Shown here piece after piece: positions 19,618-29,492 of a stretch of DNA of 64,000 bases. A program made the position numbers and the translations under genes. Positions within the stretch are counted from its first letter, which is position 1; the number at the start of each line of letters is the position of its first letter. The notes beneath the pieces are model-generated. The model was not told the origin of the DNA and did no database searches. It worked only from the letters and a program-made list of their open reading frames with translations. The stretch covers positions 310,001 to 374,000 of the forward strand of contig NZ_FXUT01000001.1 of assembly GCF_900183385.1 (NCBI RefSeq), given 5' to 3'. This stretch comes from Listeria costaricensis. GTDB lineage: Bacteria; Bacillota; Bacilli; Lactobacillales; Listeriaceae.

Positions 19618-19650
19618 GCCCGTAACCGCTAGTTGGTTGCGGGTTTTTTA
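19618..19650 (+). terminator. Terminator after usp
   Basis: CCCGTAACC / GGTTGCGGG stem, one T-G pair, then TTTTTT. Confidence 0.9.
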
Positions 19651-19716
19651 TTTAGGGGCATCAAATGCGCGGCCGGACCAGTCGACATAAGAAGGAAGGC
19701 CACACTCATTTCATAC

Positions 19717-19773
19717 AAAAAAACCGGAAATGGAACCCGCCTTTTGTTCAAAGGAAGATTCGATTTCCGGTTT
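19717..19773 (-). terminator. Terminator after ackA
   Basis: Arms AAACCGGAAAT / ATTTCCGGTTT form a perfect 11-bp stem with a long loop. The minus strand continues with a T run. Confidence 0.8.
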
Positions 19774-19787
19774 CTATTTATAATGAC

Positions 19788-20984
19788 TTATGCACGTTCT
19801 GCTTTGATTTTTTCAACGTCACGAGCAATCATTAATTCTTCATTTGTTGGAATAACAATCACTTTGACTGGTGAATGCGGGAAGTTAAGGAAGGCTTCTT
19901 CACCATGCACTTGGTTCAAAGCTTTATCCCAGTAAACACCCATGAATTCTAAGCCATGAAGAACTTTTTCACGAATGAATGCACTGTTTTCACCGATACC
20001 AGCTGTGAAAATGATGGCATCAACACCGTTCATACGAGCAGCATAAGAACCGATATATTTGTGGATACGATCAACAAACACTTCTAATGCCAAATCAGCA
20101 CGTTCGTTTCCTTCAGAAGCTGCTTTTTCAAGGTCGCGAAGATCCGATGAAATACCAGATACACCTAGCATACCGGATTCTTTATTCAGCACGTCCAGCA
20201 CTTGTTCAGCTGTTTTACCTGTTTTTTCCATGATAAATGGAATCAAGGCTGGGTCAATGTTCCCGGAACGAGTTCCCATTGAAACCCCTGCAAGCGGTGT
20301 GAAGCCCATGGAAGTATCCATTGATTTGCCGCCTTCGATTGCCGCAATACTTGCACCGTTACCTAAGTGACAAGTTAAAAGACGAAGCTCTTCTACAGGA
20401 CGGCCTAAAAGTTCAGCGGCGCGTTCGGAAACGTATTTATGACTTGTACCGTGGAAGCCGTATTTACGAATGCCGTAATCTTCATAGTAGCTGTAAGGCA
20501 AGCTGTAAAGGTAGCTTTCCGGTGGCATCGTTTGGTGGAAAGCAGTATCAAAAACGGCTACCGAAACGATGTCCGGAAGAACTTTTTTGAATGCTTTAAT
20601 GCCTGTTGCATTCGCTGGATTATGAAGAGGTGCCAGTTCAGACAACGCTTCAATATCGCGAATAACTTGGTCGTCAATATAAACAGATTCAGGGAATTTT
20701 TCGCCGCCGTGTACAACACGATGTCCCACACCTGTAATTTCGTCAAAGCTTTTGATGATGTTATGAGAAATCAGTTTGTTAAGTAGCATTTGTACAGCTA
20801 CTTCGTGATCGGGAATATCCACGACTTCTGTCACTTTTTCGCCATCAACAGTGATGGTAAAAATCGAATCTTTCAAACCGATTCGTTCAACGATTCCTTT
20901 TGTGATGACCTCTTCAGAAGGCATGTCGTAAAGTTGAAATTTCAAAGAAGAACTACCAGCGTTAATTGCAATTGTTTTTTCCAT
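19788..20984 (-). CDS. ackA: Acetate kinase
   Basis: Interconverts acetyl phosphate plus ADP with acetate plus ATP, the energy-yielding end of overflow metabolism. The 398 residues show the signatures [12 protein letters not shown] at the start, [11 protein letters not shown] near 85, and [13 protein letters not shown] near 205, with ESGMLGVSG further on. Catalytic Asp and Arg fall in [13 protein letters not shown] and [14 protein letters not shown] 20984 has only a weak purine stretch. It starts nine bases after ytxK, the gene pair also found in Bacillus, so translation may depend on ytxK read-through. Confidence 0.97.
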   Translation of the reverse strand: MEKTIAINAGSSSLKFQLYDMPSEEVITKGIVERIGLKDSIFTITVDGEKVTEVVDIPDHEVAVQMLLNKLISHNIIKSFDEITGVGHRVVHGGEKFPESVYIDDQVIRDIEALSELAPLHNPANATGIKAFKKVLPDIVSVAVFDTAFHQTMPPESYLYSLPYSYYEDYGIRKYGFHGTSHKYVSERAAELLGRPVEELRLLTCHLGNGASIAAIEGGKSMDTSMGFTPLAGVSMGTRSGNIDPALIPFIMEKTGKTAEQVLDVLNKESGMLGVSGISSDLRDLEKAASEGNERADLALEVFVDRIHKYIGSYAARMNGVDAIIFTAGIGENSAFIREKVLHGLEFMGVYWDKALNQVHGEEAFLNFPHSPVKVIVIPTNEELMIARDVEKIKAERA

Positions 20985-20993
20985 TGTGTTTAT

Positions 20994-22007
20994 TCAATTC
21001 CCTTCATGTGTATTATCTTCCAACCAACTATCAATCTGCTTTAAAATCGGCGCAAGTTCATGCGGATTCGTCAAGCTTGGAATATTGGCAAGAAGAACCT
21101 CTTTCGGTGCTTTGATGTCAGCACCTTTCTTTTGTAAAATCAGAATATTTTTCCGCGCTTGCTCAGTTTTGAACAGTGTATCCGGCAGCTTTAAAATGCC
21201 GAGCGTATGACCATATTTTTTAATGACACGGTCAAGCTTTGCGAAATCAGCTGTTTCAAACATGCGTTCCGGAACTAGGAAAAATAAGTAGCCACCTGGT
21301 TTTGTATAACGAAGCCCCTGCTCAATCAATAAAAAATGAGCAAAAGAGTGGCCCTCTTCGTGTGCTGCTTCAAAATCAGCTGCACGTGCATCATCTGGAT
21401 AATACCCGATTGGCAAATCACTTGCGACGACGTCCACCGGGTCGACAAGTAAATTGGCAAGGCCATCCTGATGCAGGAATGTTGTCTCCAAACCTTGCAG
21501 GTCAGAGCCTACTAGCGCAAGCGAAATCAGCAGATCGTCCACCTCGACACCTGTTGCATGCACATCTTTTTTACCGTCCATTTTCAATTGATTGACAATT
21601 GTGGATAGCAAATTGGCTGTGCCACATGCAGGATCTAAAAGAGCGATTTTCTGCGTTTTCCGCATGACCTTTTCGACCAAATAAGCAATGATAAAGCCGA
21701 TCGAGTCAGGCGTCATTTGATGATTGGTTTGGATACCGTGTTTCATGCCTTTTAAGAGCGCTAGTTGGAAACTTTTACGGATTTCTTCTGGCGCATATTC
21801 TTTTAAGTCAATCTCACGATAGCGTTCCGCAAGTTTGGCCGCTTCTTTTTCAGAAAGCTCTTCAGTTTGAAGGACTTCTTGCTGGAACAAATTCTCGCTT
21901 GTTTCATAAACCGCTTCCAAGTAGCTCATTTCAAGTGCATTTTGCAAAATGATGGCTGTATCATCCAAGACCTGAAACAGTTCTTCTGGAGTTCCGCTAT
22001 TCGCCAA
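20994..22007 (-). CDS. ytxK: Class I SAM-dependent methyltransferase YtxK
   Basis: A protein of about 337 residues with a helical N-terminal part and a Rossmann methyltransferase domain resembling adenine-N6 DNA methylases. SAM site: ALLDPACGTANLLSTI near residue 115; an acidic residue in GVEVDDLLI; and the catalytic NPPY-like loop reads ASDLPIGYYP. The loop is atypical, so the substrate may not be DNA. No specificity domain or restriction partner is nearby, which argues against a restriction system. Start is ambiguous: TTG 22007 sits six bases after AGAGGTG, and GTG 22016 is the alternative. It precedes ackA. Confidence 0.88.
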   Translation of the reverse strand: MANSGTPEELFQVLDDTAIILQNALEMSYLEAVYETSENLFQQEVLQTEELSEKEAAKLAERYREIDLKEYAPEEIRKSFQLALLKGMKHGIQTNHQMTPDSIGFIIAYLVEKVMRKTQKIALLDPACGTANLLSTIVNQLKMDGKKDVHATGVEVDDLLISLALVGSDLQGLETTFLHQDGLANLLVDPVDVVASDLPIGYYPDDARAADFEAAHEEGHSFAHFLLIEQGLRYTKPGGYLFFLVPERMFETADFAKLDRVIKKYGHTLGILKLPDTLFKTEQARKNILILQKKGADIKAPKEVLLANIPSLTNPHELAPILKQIDSWLEDNTHEGN

Positions 22008-22100
22008 AAGTAACACCTCTATTATTCTTCATTACTAACACCAAAAATCATTATACCGCATTTACTGTGAACTTAAAAGCATTTATCGAAAAAACTACTA

Positions 22101-22141
22101 TAATACAGTTTGTTTTTCACAAGTAATACAGATTAATACAG
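22101..22141 (-). repeat. Three CTGTATTA repeats upstream of ytxK-ackA
   Basis: TAATACAG occurs at 22101-22108, 22124-22131 and 22134-22141 (CTGTATTA on the minus strand). Two copies are 10 bases apart, one helical turn. A TATAAT -10 box follows toward ytxK. Confidence 0.5.
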
Positions 22142-22263
22142 ATTTCATCAAAAAAGAAACTAAAATCAAGTGATCACCATTTCCATAAATGGCGCTAATC
22201 CTTGACTTTAGCTTCTCCTATTTTTCAATTATCTACCAGCTGCCTCGACTTGTCGCCATATTT

Positions 22264-22761
22264 TCAGGCGTTTTTCGCTGCTTCGATGGCTTTTTCATAA
22301 TCTGGGTGATTGGTTCCTTCAGATACATATTCAGCGTAAATAATTGTGTCATCCGCATCGACTACAAACACTGATCGTGCTAAGAGACGCAATTCTTTCA
22401 TCACGACACCATAAGCGGTGCCAAACGACAAATCACGATGATCAGATAGGGTGACAACATTTGGTAGCCCTTCAGCGGCACACCATTTCTTTTGCGCGAA
22501 CGGTAAATCGACGGAAACTGTCAAAACAACTGTATTGGATAGATCACCTGCTTCTTCGTTAAAACGGCGCGTCTGCTTGGAACAAACGCTAGTATCAATC
22601 GATGGTACGACACTGATAATTTTCACCTTTCCAGCAAAATCTTTCAGTGTGACAGGTGCCGAGTCCTGATCCAACACGGTAAAATCAGGTGCTTGATCAC
22701 CCGCTTGACGTTCTTCGCCAATCAGCGTCATTTTATTGCCTTTAAATGTCACATTTGCCAT
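22264..22761 (-). CDS. tpx: Thiol peroxidase
   Basis: Atypical 2-Cys peroxiredoxin that reduces hydrogen and lipid peroxides with thioredoxin. The 165 residues hold the peroxidatic Cys60 in [15 protein letters not shown] and the resolving Cys near 94 in KKWCAAEGL; the Tpx-type motif SVDLPFAQ precedes it. ATG 22761 follows AAGGGGGTAACGGAT. It lies downstream of sppA-yteJ but has its own promoter. The 3' flank to ytxK has a small CCATTT/AAATGG hairpin but no clear terminator. Confidence 0.97.
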   Translation of the reverse strand: MANVTFKGNKMTLIGEERQAGDQAPDFTVLDQDSAPVTLKDFAGKVKIISVVPSIDTSVCSKQTRRFNEEAGDLSNTVVLTVSVDLPFAQKKWCAAEGLPNVVTLSDHRDLSFGTAYGVVMKELRLLARSVFVVDADDTIIYAEYVSEGTNHPDYEKAIEAAKNA

Positions 22762-22795
22762 ATCCGTTACCCCCTTGAGAAATCTTTCATCTTCT

Positions 22796-22824
22796 ATTTT
22801 AAAGAAATTCTGGTCGGGTGACGA
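22796..22824 (-). promoter_or_regulatory. Sigma-A promoter of tpx
   Basis: TCGTCA, 17 bases, TAAAAT on the minus strand, about 35 bases before the tpx start. Confidence 0.45.
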
Positions 22825-22844
22825 GTCATCTGCTTACTGGGTGT

Positions 22845-23366
22845 TTAAAGAGCTTCTTCCCAGTCTTGATTTTTCTGTAAAAATGATTCATGAACGACGG
22901 TTGTCTGCTCAAATAAATCATGAATTCCTTGTTTTTTAGGCGTAAAAGCGACCACAAGATACAAGGGCCAGACTATTTTTTGAATAAAACGCCAGATCCC
23001 CTCGCGAAAGAATACATTCCCCCATGTGAGTGGCTTTTTATCAGCGCGAATCACTTTCAGCCCGAAAAGCATTTTGCCGAGGGTTTGATTGAATCGCTTG
23101 GTCATCAGAATAAAATAAGCGATAAACAGCAAGGCCGTCAAAGCTCCATAGAGTGAAAAAATACCGCCGTTTACCGGGTGATGTAGCAAACGAAAAATCG
23201 GTCGGATCAAAATTCCTGTCAGGGCTGAGGCCGTTAATAGATCCACTAAATAGGCTAAAAAACGCAACCAAAAGCCGGCACAGTAAACTTTGTCCAACGA
23301 TTCAAACGGGGCCTGCTTCTTTTCATAGTGATAGACTGGGCGATTTTTTTCGATAGATTGTTCCAC
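22845..23366 (-). CDS. yteJ: RDD family membrane protein (YteJ-like)
   Basis: A 173-residue protein with the RDD signature (R-F-L-A-Y-L-V-D near residue 34) and three membrane segments near 33-58, 75-92 and 133-147. RDD proteins are poorly understood; several are linked to ion or solute movement. Start is GTG 23366 after GAGGACAG. It begins 11 bases past sppA, and in Bacillus the matching yteJ-sppA pair protects against antimicrobial peptides of the lantibiotic class, YteJ acting as an inhibitor of SppA. The same pairing here suggests the same link. Confidence 0.85.
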   Translation of the reverse strand: MEQSIEKNRPVYHYEKKQAPFESLDKVYCAGFWLRFLAYLVDLLTASALTGILIRPIFRLLHHPVNGGIFSLYGALTALLFIAYFILMTKRFNQTLGKMLFGLKVIRADKKPLTWGNVFFREGIWRFIQKIVWPLYLVVAFTPKKQGIHDLFEQTTVVHESFLQKNQDWEEAL

Positions 23367-23377
23367 CTGTCCTCACC

Positions 23378-24397
23378 TCAATTCCCATACAGGTACATCA
23401 TGCGCGGCGCTTCCATGGTACCCATCTGTTTCATTAGTGTGACGATATCTGCATTTTCTGATTGGGAAAGTCCAGCTGCTGCCGTTTGGAATAATGATTC
23501 GAGACCGCCCGTTCCATTTTCATACTCCATCACTGTAGCATTTGTCAGGTTTTGTTCCTTTTTGAGCGACTGCAAGGCATCTTCCTTGTAACCAAACTCA
23601 TCCACAAGCCCATTTTCCTGCGCTTGTTTTCCGTCATAAATTCGACCGTCTGCAATTTCACGCACCTGTTCTTCAGTCATATCGCGTCCCTCTGCGACAA
23701 CCTTAACAAATTCGTTATAAGAGTCATCGATCATCGACTGCATGATCGCTTTTTCTTCTTCTGTCATCGGCCGGGAGCTGCTCATAATATCTTTATGTGC
23801 CCCACTTTTAATCGTGTTATCGGAAATGCCGACTTTTTTCATTAGTTCGCTATAGTCATAGCCTTGCATGATCACACCGATCGATCCGGTCATGGTTTCT
23901 TTTGCAGCGAAAATTTTATCTGCAGGTGCGGAAATATAATATCCACCTGATGCCGCCATACTTCCCATGGACACATATACAGGGATTTTTCTTTCTTTTT
24001 TAATTTCCAGAATTTTATCGCGAATCTGCGCCGATTCCATGACACCTCCGCCTGGCGAATTCACATAGAGCAGAATCCCTTTTACACTTGGATCATGTTT
24101 GATCGTTTCAAGCTGCTCCATGAAAAAAGAATGATTATACCCGGATGAACTGAATAAGGAAGTGGTCTCCCCTGTATCCTGAATCGTCCCTTCCACTGAT
24201 AGGACAGCAATTTTATCGTGACTTCCCTCTTCAATCACTTTTTCCGTTAGTTCATTGGTAGATAAAATACTGCTGAGCGCGCTTGTGGTGGTTTCCTTTT
24301 CTTCCGTTGCCAGAAGGGTGGAAGTTACTTTTGTGATGCCTGCCACAACAAGCAAAACAGCCAGTATTCCCAGCGCGATCCATCTTTTTGCACTCAT
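23378..24397 (-). CDS. sppA: Signal peptide peptidase SppA
   Basis: Membrane-bound serine protease of family S49 that degrades left-over signal peptides. The 339 residues begin with one membrane segment (WIALGILAVLLVVAGI), then a crotonase-like catalytic domain. The serine nucleophile lies in VYVSMGSMAASGGYYIS, and the general-base Lys falls in the following conserved block (IKSGAHKDIMSSSRPM). The upstream motif LYVNSPGGGVMES marks the oxyanion hole. The short form acts as an oligomer. ATG 24397 follows GGGGAG. First gene of sppA-yteJ. Confidence 0.95.
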   Translation of the reverse strand: MSAKRWIALGILAVLLVVAGITKVTSTLLATEEKETTTSALSSILSTNELTEKVIEEGSHDKIAVLSVEGTIQDTGETTSLFSSSGYNHSFFMEQLETIKHDPSVKGILLYVNSPGGGVMESAQIRDKILEIKKERKIPVYVSMGSMAASGGYYISAPADKIFAAKETMTGSIGVIMQGYDYSELMKKVGISDNTIKSGAHKDIMSSSRPMTEEEKAIMQSMIDDSYNEFVKVVAEGRDMTEEQVREIADGRIYDGKQAQENGLVDEFGYKEDALQSLKKEQNLTNATVMEYENGTGGLESLFQTAAAGLSQSENADIVTLMKQMGTMEAPRMMYLYGN

Positions 24398-24443
24398 CTT
24401 TTTCTCCCCTTTTCCTTTGAATTACCTTCAGTTTAGCAGTTCT

Positions 24444-24472
24444 AGTATCAAATCACAAACAGCTTCTGAACA
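24444..24472 (-). promoter_or_regulatory. Sigma-A promoter of sppA-yteJ
   Basis: TGTTCA, 17 bases, GATACT on the minus strand, about 50 bases before the sppA start. Confidence 0.4.
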
Positions 24473-24527
24473 ATTGATCAAATTTGGCATCCCATTTTAT
24501 TCAAAAAGGAAATGGACAGCAAGTCAT

Positions 24528-24536
24528 GTTATAATA
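24528..24536 (+). promoter_or_regulatory. Extended -10 promoter of the NAD kinase gene
   Basis: TGTTATAAT, about 30 bases before the GTG start. Confidence 0.5.
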
Positions 24537-24564
24537 AACACAAACCTACACTGGAGGGATTTTT

Positions 24565-25365
24565 GTGACGAAAACCACTTTTTACTTTTCCTACCGAAAA
24601 ACAGAAGAATTACATGCGAAGGCAAAAGAATTAAAAAAGTTTACCTTGGATTACGGCTTTGCACTGACAGATGACTATCGTAAGGCAGATGTGATTATCA
24701 GTATTGGTGGAGATGGCGCATTCTTAAAATCCGTGCGTGAAACACAATTCCGTCAAGATTGCCTCTATGCTGGAATTGCGCTTACTGAACAACTTGGTCA
24801 GTACTGCGACTTTCATATCAATGAGCTGGAGGAAATTATCAAGGCAACTGCTGAAAAACGCTGGCTGGTGCGGCGCTATCCGACCATTTACGGAACGGTC
24901 AACAATACCAAGGCTTTCTATGTATTAAATGAATTCAATATTCGTTCATCAATTATTCGGACTTTGACAATGGATCTCTATATTAATGACAGTCATTTTG
25001 AAACATTCCGTGGGGATGGCATGGTGATTTCAACTCCTACCGGCAGTACGGCTTACAATAAATCGTCTGGCGGCTCGATTGTGGATCCACTATTACCGTC
25101 TATGCAGGTGAGCGAGCTGGCTTCCCTGAATAATAATAAATTCCGCACACTGGGATCCTCTTTTATCTTAAGTCCAAAACGGAAGCTAAAACTGAAGATT
25201 GGTTCGGAAGGCAATAATGAATTCCCGCTGATTGGCATGGACAGTGAGGCGCTTAGCATTCAGCATGTTCATGAAATCAACTTGGAGGTAGGCGACCGCT
25301 TCATTAATATCATTAAGCTTCCCGATAATTCTTTCTGGGATAAAGTGAAACGAAACTTCTTATAA
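24565..25365 (+). CDS. ppnK: NAD kinase
   Basis: Phosphorylates NAD to NADP. The 266 residues include the GGDG motif in IISIGGDGAFLKSV near residue 50, the NAD-site stretch VLNEFNIRSS, and DGMVISTPTGSTAYNKSSGGSIVDP (shown here as its two key parts DGMVISTPTGSTAYN and SSGGSIVDP). Start is GTG 24565, after TGGAGGGAT. The genome's second NAD kinase is expected elsewhere, since Listeria and Bacillus encode two. It is convergent with argF, sharing a terminator. Confidence 0.95.
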   Translation: MTKTTFYFSYRKTEELHAKAKELKKFTLDYGFALTDDYRKADVIISIGGDGAFLKSVRETQFRQDCLYAGIALTEQLGQYCDFHINELEEIIKATAEKRWLVRRYPTIYGTVNNTKAFYVLNEFNIRSSIIRTLTMDLYINDSHFETFRGDGMVISTPTGSTAYNKSSGGSIVDPLLPSMQVSELASLNNNKFRTLGSSFILSPKRKLKLKIGSEGNNEFPLIGMDSEALSIQHVHEINLEVGDRFINIIKLPDNSFWDKVKRNFL

Positions 25366-25412
25366 AAAATGGCAGCTGGCCTTGATTCTTTTCAAAGCGA
25401 GCTGCCATTTTT
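25364..25412. terminator. Shared terminator of ppnK and argF
   Basis: AAAAATGGCAGCT / AGCTGCCATTTTT, 13-bp stem with T tracts on both strands. Confidence 0.9.
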
Positions 25413-26355
25413 AATTTTCCAATGTTAGGGCTAAAAGGGCTTTTTGGGCATGCAGTCGATTGGCCGCCTGTTCGTAAACCAGTGAATGCGGGCCATCAAT
25501 TACAGCTTCTGTAACCTCTTCGCCGCGATGTGCTGGCAAGCAGTGCAAAAAGCCATAATCTGTCTTGGCACCGGCTGCCAGTTCTTCATTAATTTGATAC
25601 TTTTCAGCAAAGGCTTGAAAACGCGACTGATTTTCCTTTTCCTGTCCCATACTTGTCCAGACGTCTGTATAGATAAAATCTACTTCTTGAACGGCTTCTA
25701 CTGGATCATTGGTCAGCTGAATAACCGACTTGCTTTCTTTGGCTAATTTTTGGGCCTGATCCAGGATTTTTTGGTCAATTTCATAGCCGACAGGTGTGGC
25801 GATACGTATATTGACGCCCACTAGAGTAGCAGCCAGAAGCAGAGAATGACAGACGTTGTTCCCATCTCCCACATAAGCAAGTTCCACGCCCTGAAAATGA
25901 TCTTTTATTTCATAAATCGTCAGGAGATCTGCCAAAGCCTGACACGGGTGATGCAGATCGGTTAAACCATTGATGATTGGAATGGCGGCGTGTTCGGCTA
26001 GTTCTTCTACTTCCTGATGACTGAATGTCCGAATCATAATGGCGTCGATATAGCGGCTCATGACATTCGCGGTATCTTTGATCGGTTCCCCACGTCCAAT
26101 TTGCAGCTCTTTGCCGTTCATAACGATCGCTTGTCCGCCAAGCTGAAGCATGCCCGCTTCAAAAGAAACTCTCGTTCGTGTGGAAGGCTTATCAAAAATC
26201 ATCCCAAGAATTTTTCCGCTAAGCACGTGCCGGTAGTGACTCGGATTTGTTTTCATTGCCAGGGCCAATTTGATCAAATGAATGATCTCGTCTTTGTCCC
26301 ATTCGAGTAAGGTCAGCATATCTTTTCCGTACATTTCTTTTTCTTCCACCAACAT
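25411..26355 (-). CDS. argF: Ornithine carbamoyltransferase
   Basis: Makes citrulline from ornithine and carbamoyl phosphate. The 314 residues carry the carbamoyl-phosphate loop [14 protein letters not shown], the HPCQALADL motif, the ornithine site DVWTSMGQE and the [11 protein letters not shown] motif. A biosynthetic role is implied by its place as the last gene of argC-J-B-D-F, not with an arginine deiminase cluster. ATG 26355 follows GGAGAG. It begins four bases after argD. Confidence 0.96.
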   Translation of the reverse strand: MLVEEKEMYGKDMLTLLEWDKDEIIHLIKLALAMKTNPSHYRHVLSGKILGMIFDKPSTRTRVSFEAGMLQLGGQAIVMNGKELQIGRGEPIKDTANVMSRYIDAIMIRTFSHQEVEELAEHAAIPIINGLTDLHHPCQALADLLTIYEIKDHFQGVELAYVGDGNNVCHSLLLAATLVGVNIRIATPVGYEIDQKILDQAQKLAKESKSVIQLTNDPVEAVQEVDFIYTDVWTSMGQEKENQSRFQAFAEKYQINEELAAGAKTDYGFLHCLPAHRGEEVTEAVIDGPHSLVYEQAANRLHAQKALLALTLEN

Positions 26356-26359
26356 ATCA

Positions 26360-27517
26360 TCACTCTCCTATTTTCACCGATAATAAAGTATCCTCTAAAA
26401 TTGCCACCGCTTGATCCAGTTCGTCATAGCTGACCGTAAGTGGAGGTAAAATACGCAGCACTTGGCGATCTTTGCCGGCTGTCAAAACGAGTAGGCCCTG
26501 GCTTTGCAGCGTCTCAATCTGTGCTTGCAAAGGGGCTTTCATCACAATTCCAAGCATGAGTCCTTCCCCTCTAATCGCTTCGACATATGGGCTTTTGGCG
26601 ATATTCTGCTCAAGGGACGTGCGGAAATAGTCTCCTTTTGCTTGGACTTCTTCTAGAAATCCCGGTTCATGCAGCAGGTCTAATACGACAGTAGCGGCCG
26701 ATAGCGCTACAGGATTTCCGCCAAAAGTCGAGCCGTGACTGCCATATCCGAAGGCTTCAGCTAGTGTCTGTTTGCCAATCATGGCACCAATCGGCAGCCC
26801 GTTGCCGAGAGCTTTGGCGACTGTGATTATGTCCGGTTCAAGTCCGCTGTACTGATAGGCAAATTTTTTACCGGTTCGACCAATGCCCGTTTGAATTTCA
26901 TCTATGATGAGTAAAGCACCGACTTGTTTGGCTTGCTGGGCCACTGCGAGTAGCCAGGCAGTTTCAGCAGGTTGAACGCCGCCCTCTCCTTGGATGATTT
27001 CCAGCATGACGGCAGCTGTTTCAGCGGTAATCAACTCGGCCAGTCCATGCCCATCATTATAAATGCCATATGTGAAATGCGGTAGCAAGGTGCCAAAGCC
27101 GTCCTGAATTTTCGGCTGACCGGTTGCTGTCATGGCGCCGAATGTCCGACCATGAAAGGAGTTTTGAAAGCTTACGATGCCATCACGTCCAGTTGCTTTA
27201 CGTGCCAGCTTTAAGGCTGCCTCATTGGCTTCTGCACCACTATTGGCAAAGTAAACCGCATAGCTGGCATCTGGAATCAGCTTTTTCGCGACTTCTTCCT
27301 GCAAAGAGCTTTCAAAAAGATTGGAGGTATGCCAGATTTTTGAGAGCTGCTCTTCAATGGCCTTTTTAATTCGCACAGTTCCATGACCAAAGCTTGTGAC
27401 TCCAATGCCGCTTGTAAAATCCAAGTATTCTTTCCCCGTTTGATCGATCACATGTGTGCCTTCCCCTTTTACAAGTTCCAGTGGAAAGCGCTGATAGGTT
27501 GGAAATAAAAAACTCAT
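26360..27517 (-). CDS. argD: Acetylornithine aminotransferase
   Basis: PLP-dependent class III aminotransferase; converts N-acetylglutamate semialdehyde to N-acetylornithine. In the 385 residues one sees the phosphate loop [16 protein letters not shown], the Asp of [14 protein letters not shown], and the PLP-binding Lys in [16 protein letters not shown] near 248. The family also contains succinyldiaminopimelate and ornithine aminotransferases, but operon context fixes this one. The start overlaps argB by four bases (ATGA), so translation is coupled. Confidence 0.95.
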   Translation of the reverse strand: MSFLFPTYQRFPLELVKGEGTHVIDQTGKEYLDFTSGIGVTSFGHGTVRIKKAIEEQLSKIWHTSNLFESSLQEEVAKKLIPDASYAVYFANSGAEANEAALKLARKATGRDGIVSFQNSFHGRTFGAMTATGQPKIQDGFGTLLPHFTYGIYNDGHGLAELITAETAAVMLEIIQGEGGVQPAETAWLLAVAQQAKQVGALLIIDEIQTGIGRTGKKFAYQYSGLEPDIITVAKALGNGLPIGAMIGKQTLAEAFGYGSHGSTFGGNPVALSAATVVLDLLHEPGFLEEVQAKGDYFRTSLEQNIAKSPYVEAIRGEGLMLGIVMKAPLQAQIETLQSQGLLVLTAGKDRQVLRILPPLTVSYDELDQAVAILEDTLLSVKIGE

Positions 27518-28266
27518 AAACTATGCACCTCACTTTTTATCCTCGTGCCTGAATGATGGAGATCGTCGGTGATATAGACAGCTTGCACATTTTGCTGTAA
27601 GGCGGTACTGGCACTTTTCAGTTTGGGCTCCATGCCGCCAGTTACGATGCCCTGTTTGATCAATGTGGCGATCCGTTTGGTAGAAAGTTGCGCCGCTACC
27701 TGTCCCTCTATTTTTACACCCGGGACATCGGTTAAAAGGTAAAGTCGTTCAGCATGTAAGGCGCCAGCAATGGCACAGGCGGCCATATCTGCGTTTACAT
27801 TCAGCCAATTCCCACCTGCATCCATCCCTAGTGGAGCAATGACCGTCATCAAGTCGGATTCGAGTAAATTTTCGAGCAGTTCCGTTTTCACCCGCGTGAT
27901 TTCTCCGACTAGACCAATCGCTGGTTCTGTGATTGGCACGGCTGTCAGCAATCCGTCATCTGCTGCACTCAGGCCAATTGCTTTGAACCCATTTCTTTTA
28001 AGCTTTGTCATAATAGTGGGCTGAACCTGGCCGATCAGCACCATACGCGTTACTTCCAGCGCCTTTTTATTTGTAACACGCAAGCCTTGATGCGTGGCGA
28101 TTGGGAGATTTAATTTTTGCATCATCGTCGAAATATAATGCCCGCCGCCATGAACAAGGACGATTTTTTTTCCATTTTCTTGCCAGAGACGGATTTTCTC
28201 GAAAAAATTTTCTGTCAGCGCGTCGCTTGCGGCACCACCGATTTTGATCACAATCACATCTTCCAT
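27514..28266 (-). CDS. argB: Acetylglutamate kinase
   Basis: Phosphorylates N-acetylglutamate, second step of arginine synthesis. The 250 residues show the amino-acid-kinase fold: IKIGGAA at the start, VLVHGGGHYIS near 36, a substrate stretch NVNADMAACAIA, and the C-terminal LLTDVPGVK. It lacks the N-terminal helix of arginine-sensitive kinases, so feedback by arginine is probably on other steps. ATG 28266 follows GGGGGAGG. Spaced 12 bases from argJ. Confidence 0.96.
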   Translation of the reverse strand: MEDVIVIKIGGAASDALTENFFEKIRLWQENGKKIVLVHGGGHYISTMMQKLNLPIATHQGLRVTNKKALEVTRMVLIGQVQPTIMTKLKRNGFKAIGLSAADDGLLTAVPITEPAIGLVGEITRVKTELLENLLESDLMTVIAPLGMDAGGNWLNVNADMAACAIAGALHAERLYLLTDVPGVKIEGQVAAQLSTKRIATLIKQGIVTGGMEPKLKSASTALQQNVQAVYITDDLHHSGTRIKSEVHSL

Positions 28267-28278
28267 TTTTTCCTCCCC

Positions 28279-29478
28279 CTATGTTCTGTAACAGGCGTTA
28301 ATTTTGACATAGTCGTAGCTTAAATCACATCCCCATGCCAAGCCTTTTTCTAGTCCTTTATGCAAGTCGACTTGAATATGCAGCGCGTCATTTTCTTCTA
28401 GATAAGTCGTCAAGGCTTCTTTATCATAAATTGTTGCCACGCTTTTATCCAAAATACAGTGCGGGCCAATTGAAATTGTAATATAATCCGGTTCAAAACG
28501 CCCACCCGAATAGCCAATCGCACAAATGATTCTCCCCCAATTCGCATCCCCGCCGAACATTGCGGTTTTAACCAAGCTGGAAGATACGATTTGCTTGGCG
28601 ATCATGCGTGCATCTTCTTCCGTCGTCGCCCCGCTCACTTCTACTTCAATCAGCTTAGTGGCACCTTCTCCGTCTCTGGCAATACTTTTGGCCAAATGTT
28701 CCGCAATTACTTGAAACATTCTGCTGAATTTTGCAAAATCGGCATGCGTCTCTACAAGCTGTTCATTCTGAGCGAGTCCATTGGCCATCACGATCACCAT
28801 ATCATTGGTGGAAGTGTCGCCGTCAACGGTAATTTGATTAAACGTCTGGTGAACAGTCCCTTTGAGTAAGCGCGTCAATGTATCCGCTTCAATCGCAGCA
28901 TCGGTTGTGATGAAACCGAGCATTGTAGCCATATTGGGATGAATCATGCCGGAGCCTTTTGCCACGCCGCTCATCGTCACCAGCTTGCCGCCGATCCATT
29001 CCGTGATTGTCAGTTCTTTTTCAGTCGTATCGGTTGTCAGAATCGCTTCATGGAATCCTTTTGGCGAGCCGTTCAGTAAATGCAGCCTCTCCATCCCCGC
29101 TGTCACTGTATCAATATCCAGATATTCGCCAATCACCCCTGTGGACGCTACGGCAATCTCGCTTTCTGGAACACCCATCTTTTGCGACGCTTTTCGCTGC
29201 ATTGTTTTCGCCGCCTGATAGCCTTGCTCACCTGTACAGGCATTCGCATTCCCGCTGTTAACGATGATGCCTGACAAGGTGTGGCTTTTTGCAAAAGCTT
29301 CTTTGGTTACAGCAATGGGGGCCGCTTGTACTTGATTCGTCGTATAGACAGCTGCCGCTTGGGCCGGTACCTCTGAATAAATCCAGCCTAAATCCTTTCT
29401 TTTACGTTTCAACCCCACATGCTTCCCGTCTGCATGAAAACCTACTGGTGAAGCAATTGTACCTTGGATAATCTCCAT
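28279..29478 (-). CDS. argJ: Glutamate N-acetyltransferase / amino-acid acetyltransferase
   Basis: Bifunctional ornithine acetyltransferase that recycles acetyl groups from acetylornithine to glutamate. The 399-residue precursor cuts itself inside [10 protein letters not shown] (Ala-Thr) into alpha and beta chains, the Thr becoming the nucleophile; KGSGMIHP precedes it. Further signs are [10 protein letters not shown] and GDANWGRI. This makes a cyclic arginine pathway, so no separate argE or argA is needed in the operon. ATG 29478 follows AAGGGGATGG. Confidence 0.95.
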   Translation of the reverse strand: MEIIQGTIASPVGFHADGKHVGLKRKRKDLGWIYSEVPAQAAAVYTTNQVQAAPIAVTKEAFAKSHTLSGIIVNSGNANACTGEQGYQAAKTMQRKASQKMGVPESEIAVASTGVIGEYLDIDTVTAGMERLHLLNGSPKGFHEAILTTDTTEKELTITEWIGGKLVTMSGVAKGSGMIHPNMATMLGFITTDAAIEADTLTRLLKGTVHQTFNQITVDGDTSTNDMVIVMANGLAQNEQLVETHADFAKFSRMFQVIAEHLAKSIARDGEGATKLIEVEVSGATTEEDARMIAKQIVSSSLVKTAMFGGDANWGRIICAIGYSGGRFEPDYITISIGPHCILDKSVATIYDKEALTTYLEENDALHIQVDLHKGLEKGLAWGCDLSYDYVKINACYRT

Positions 29479-29492
29479 TTTCCCATCCCCTT

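Noticed and set aside
19650-19716. GC-rich stretch between usp and ackA as an insertion scar
   Set aside because: It is under 70 bases, without direct repeats, and lies between two ordinary terminators.
20994-22007. Restriction-modification system
   Set aside because: Only a methyltransferase-like gene is present, with no nuclease or specificity gene within several kilobases.
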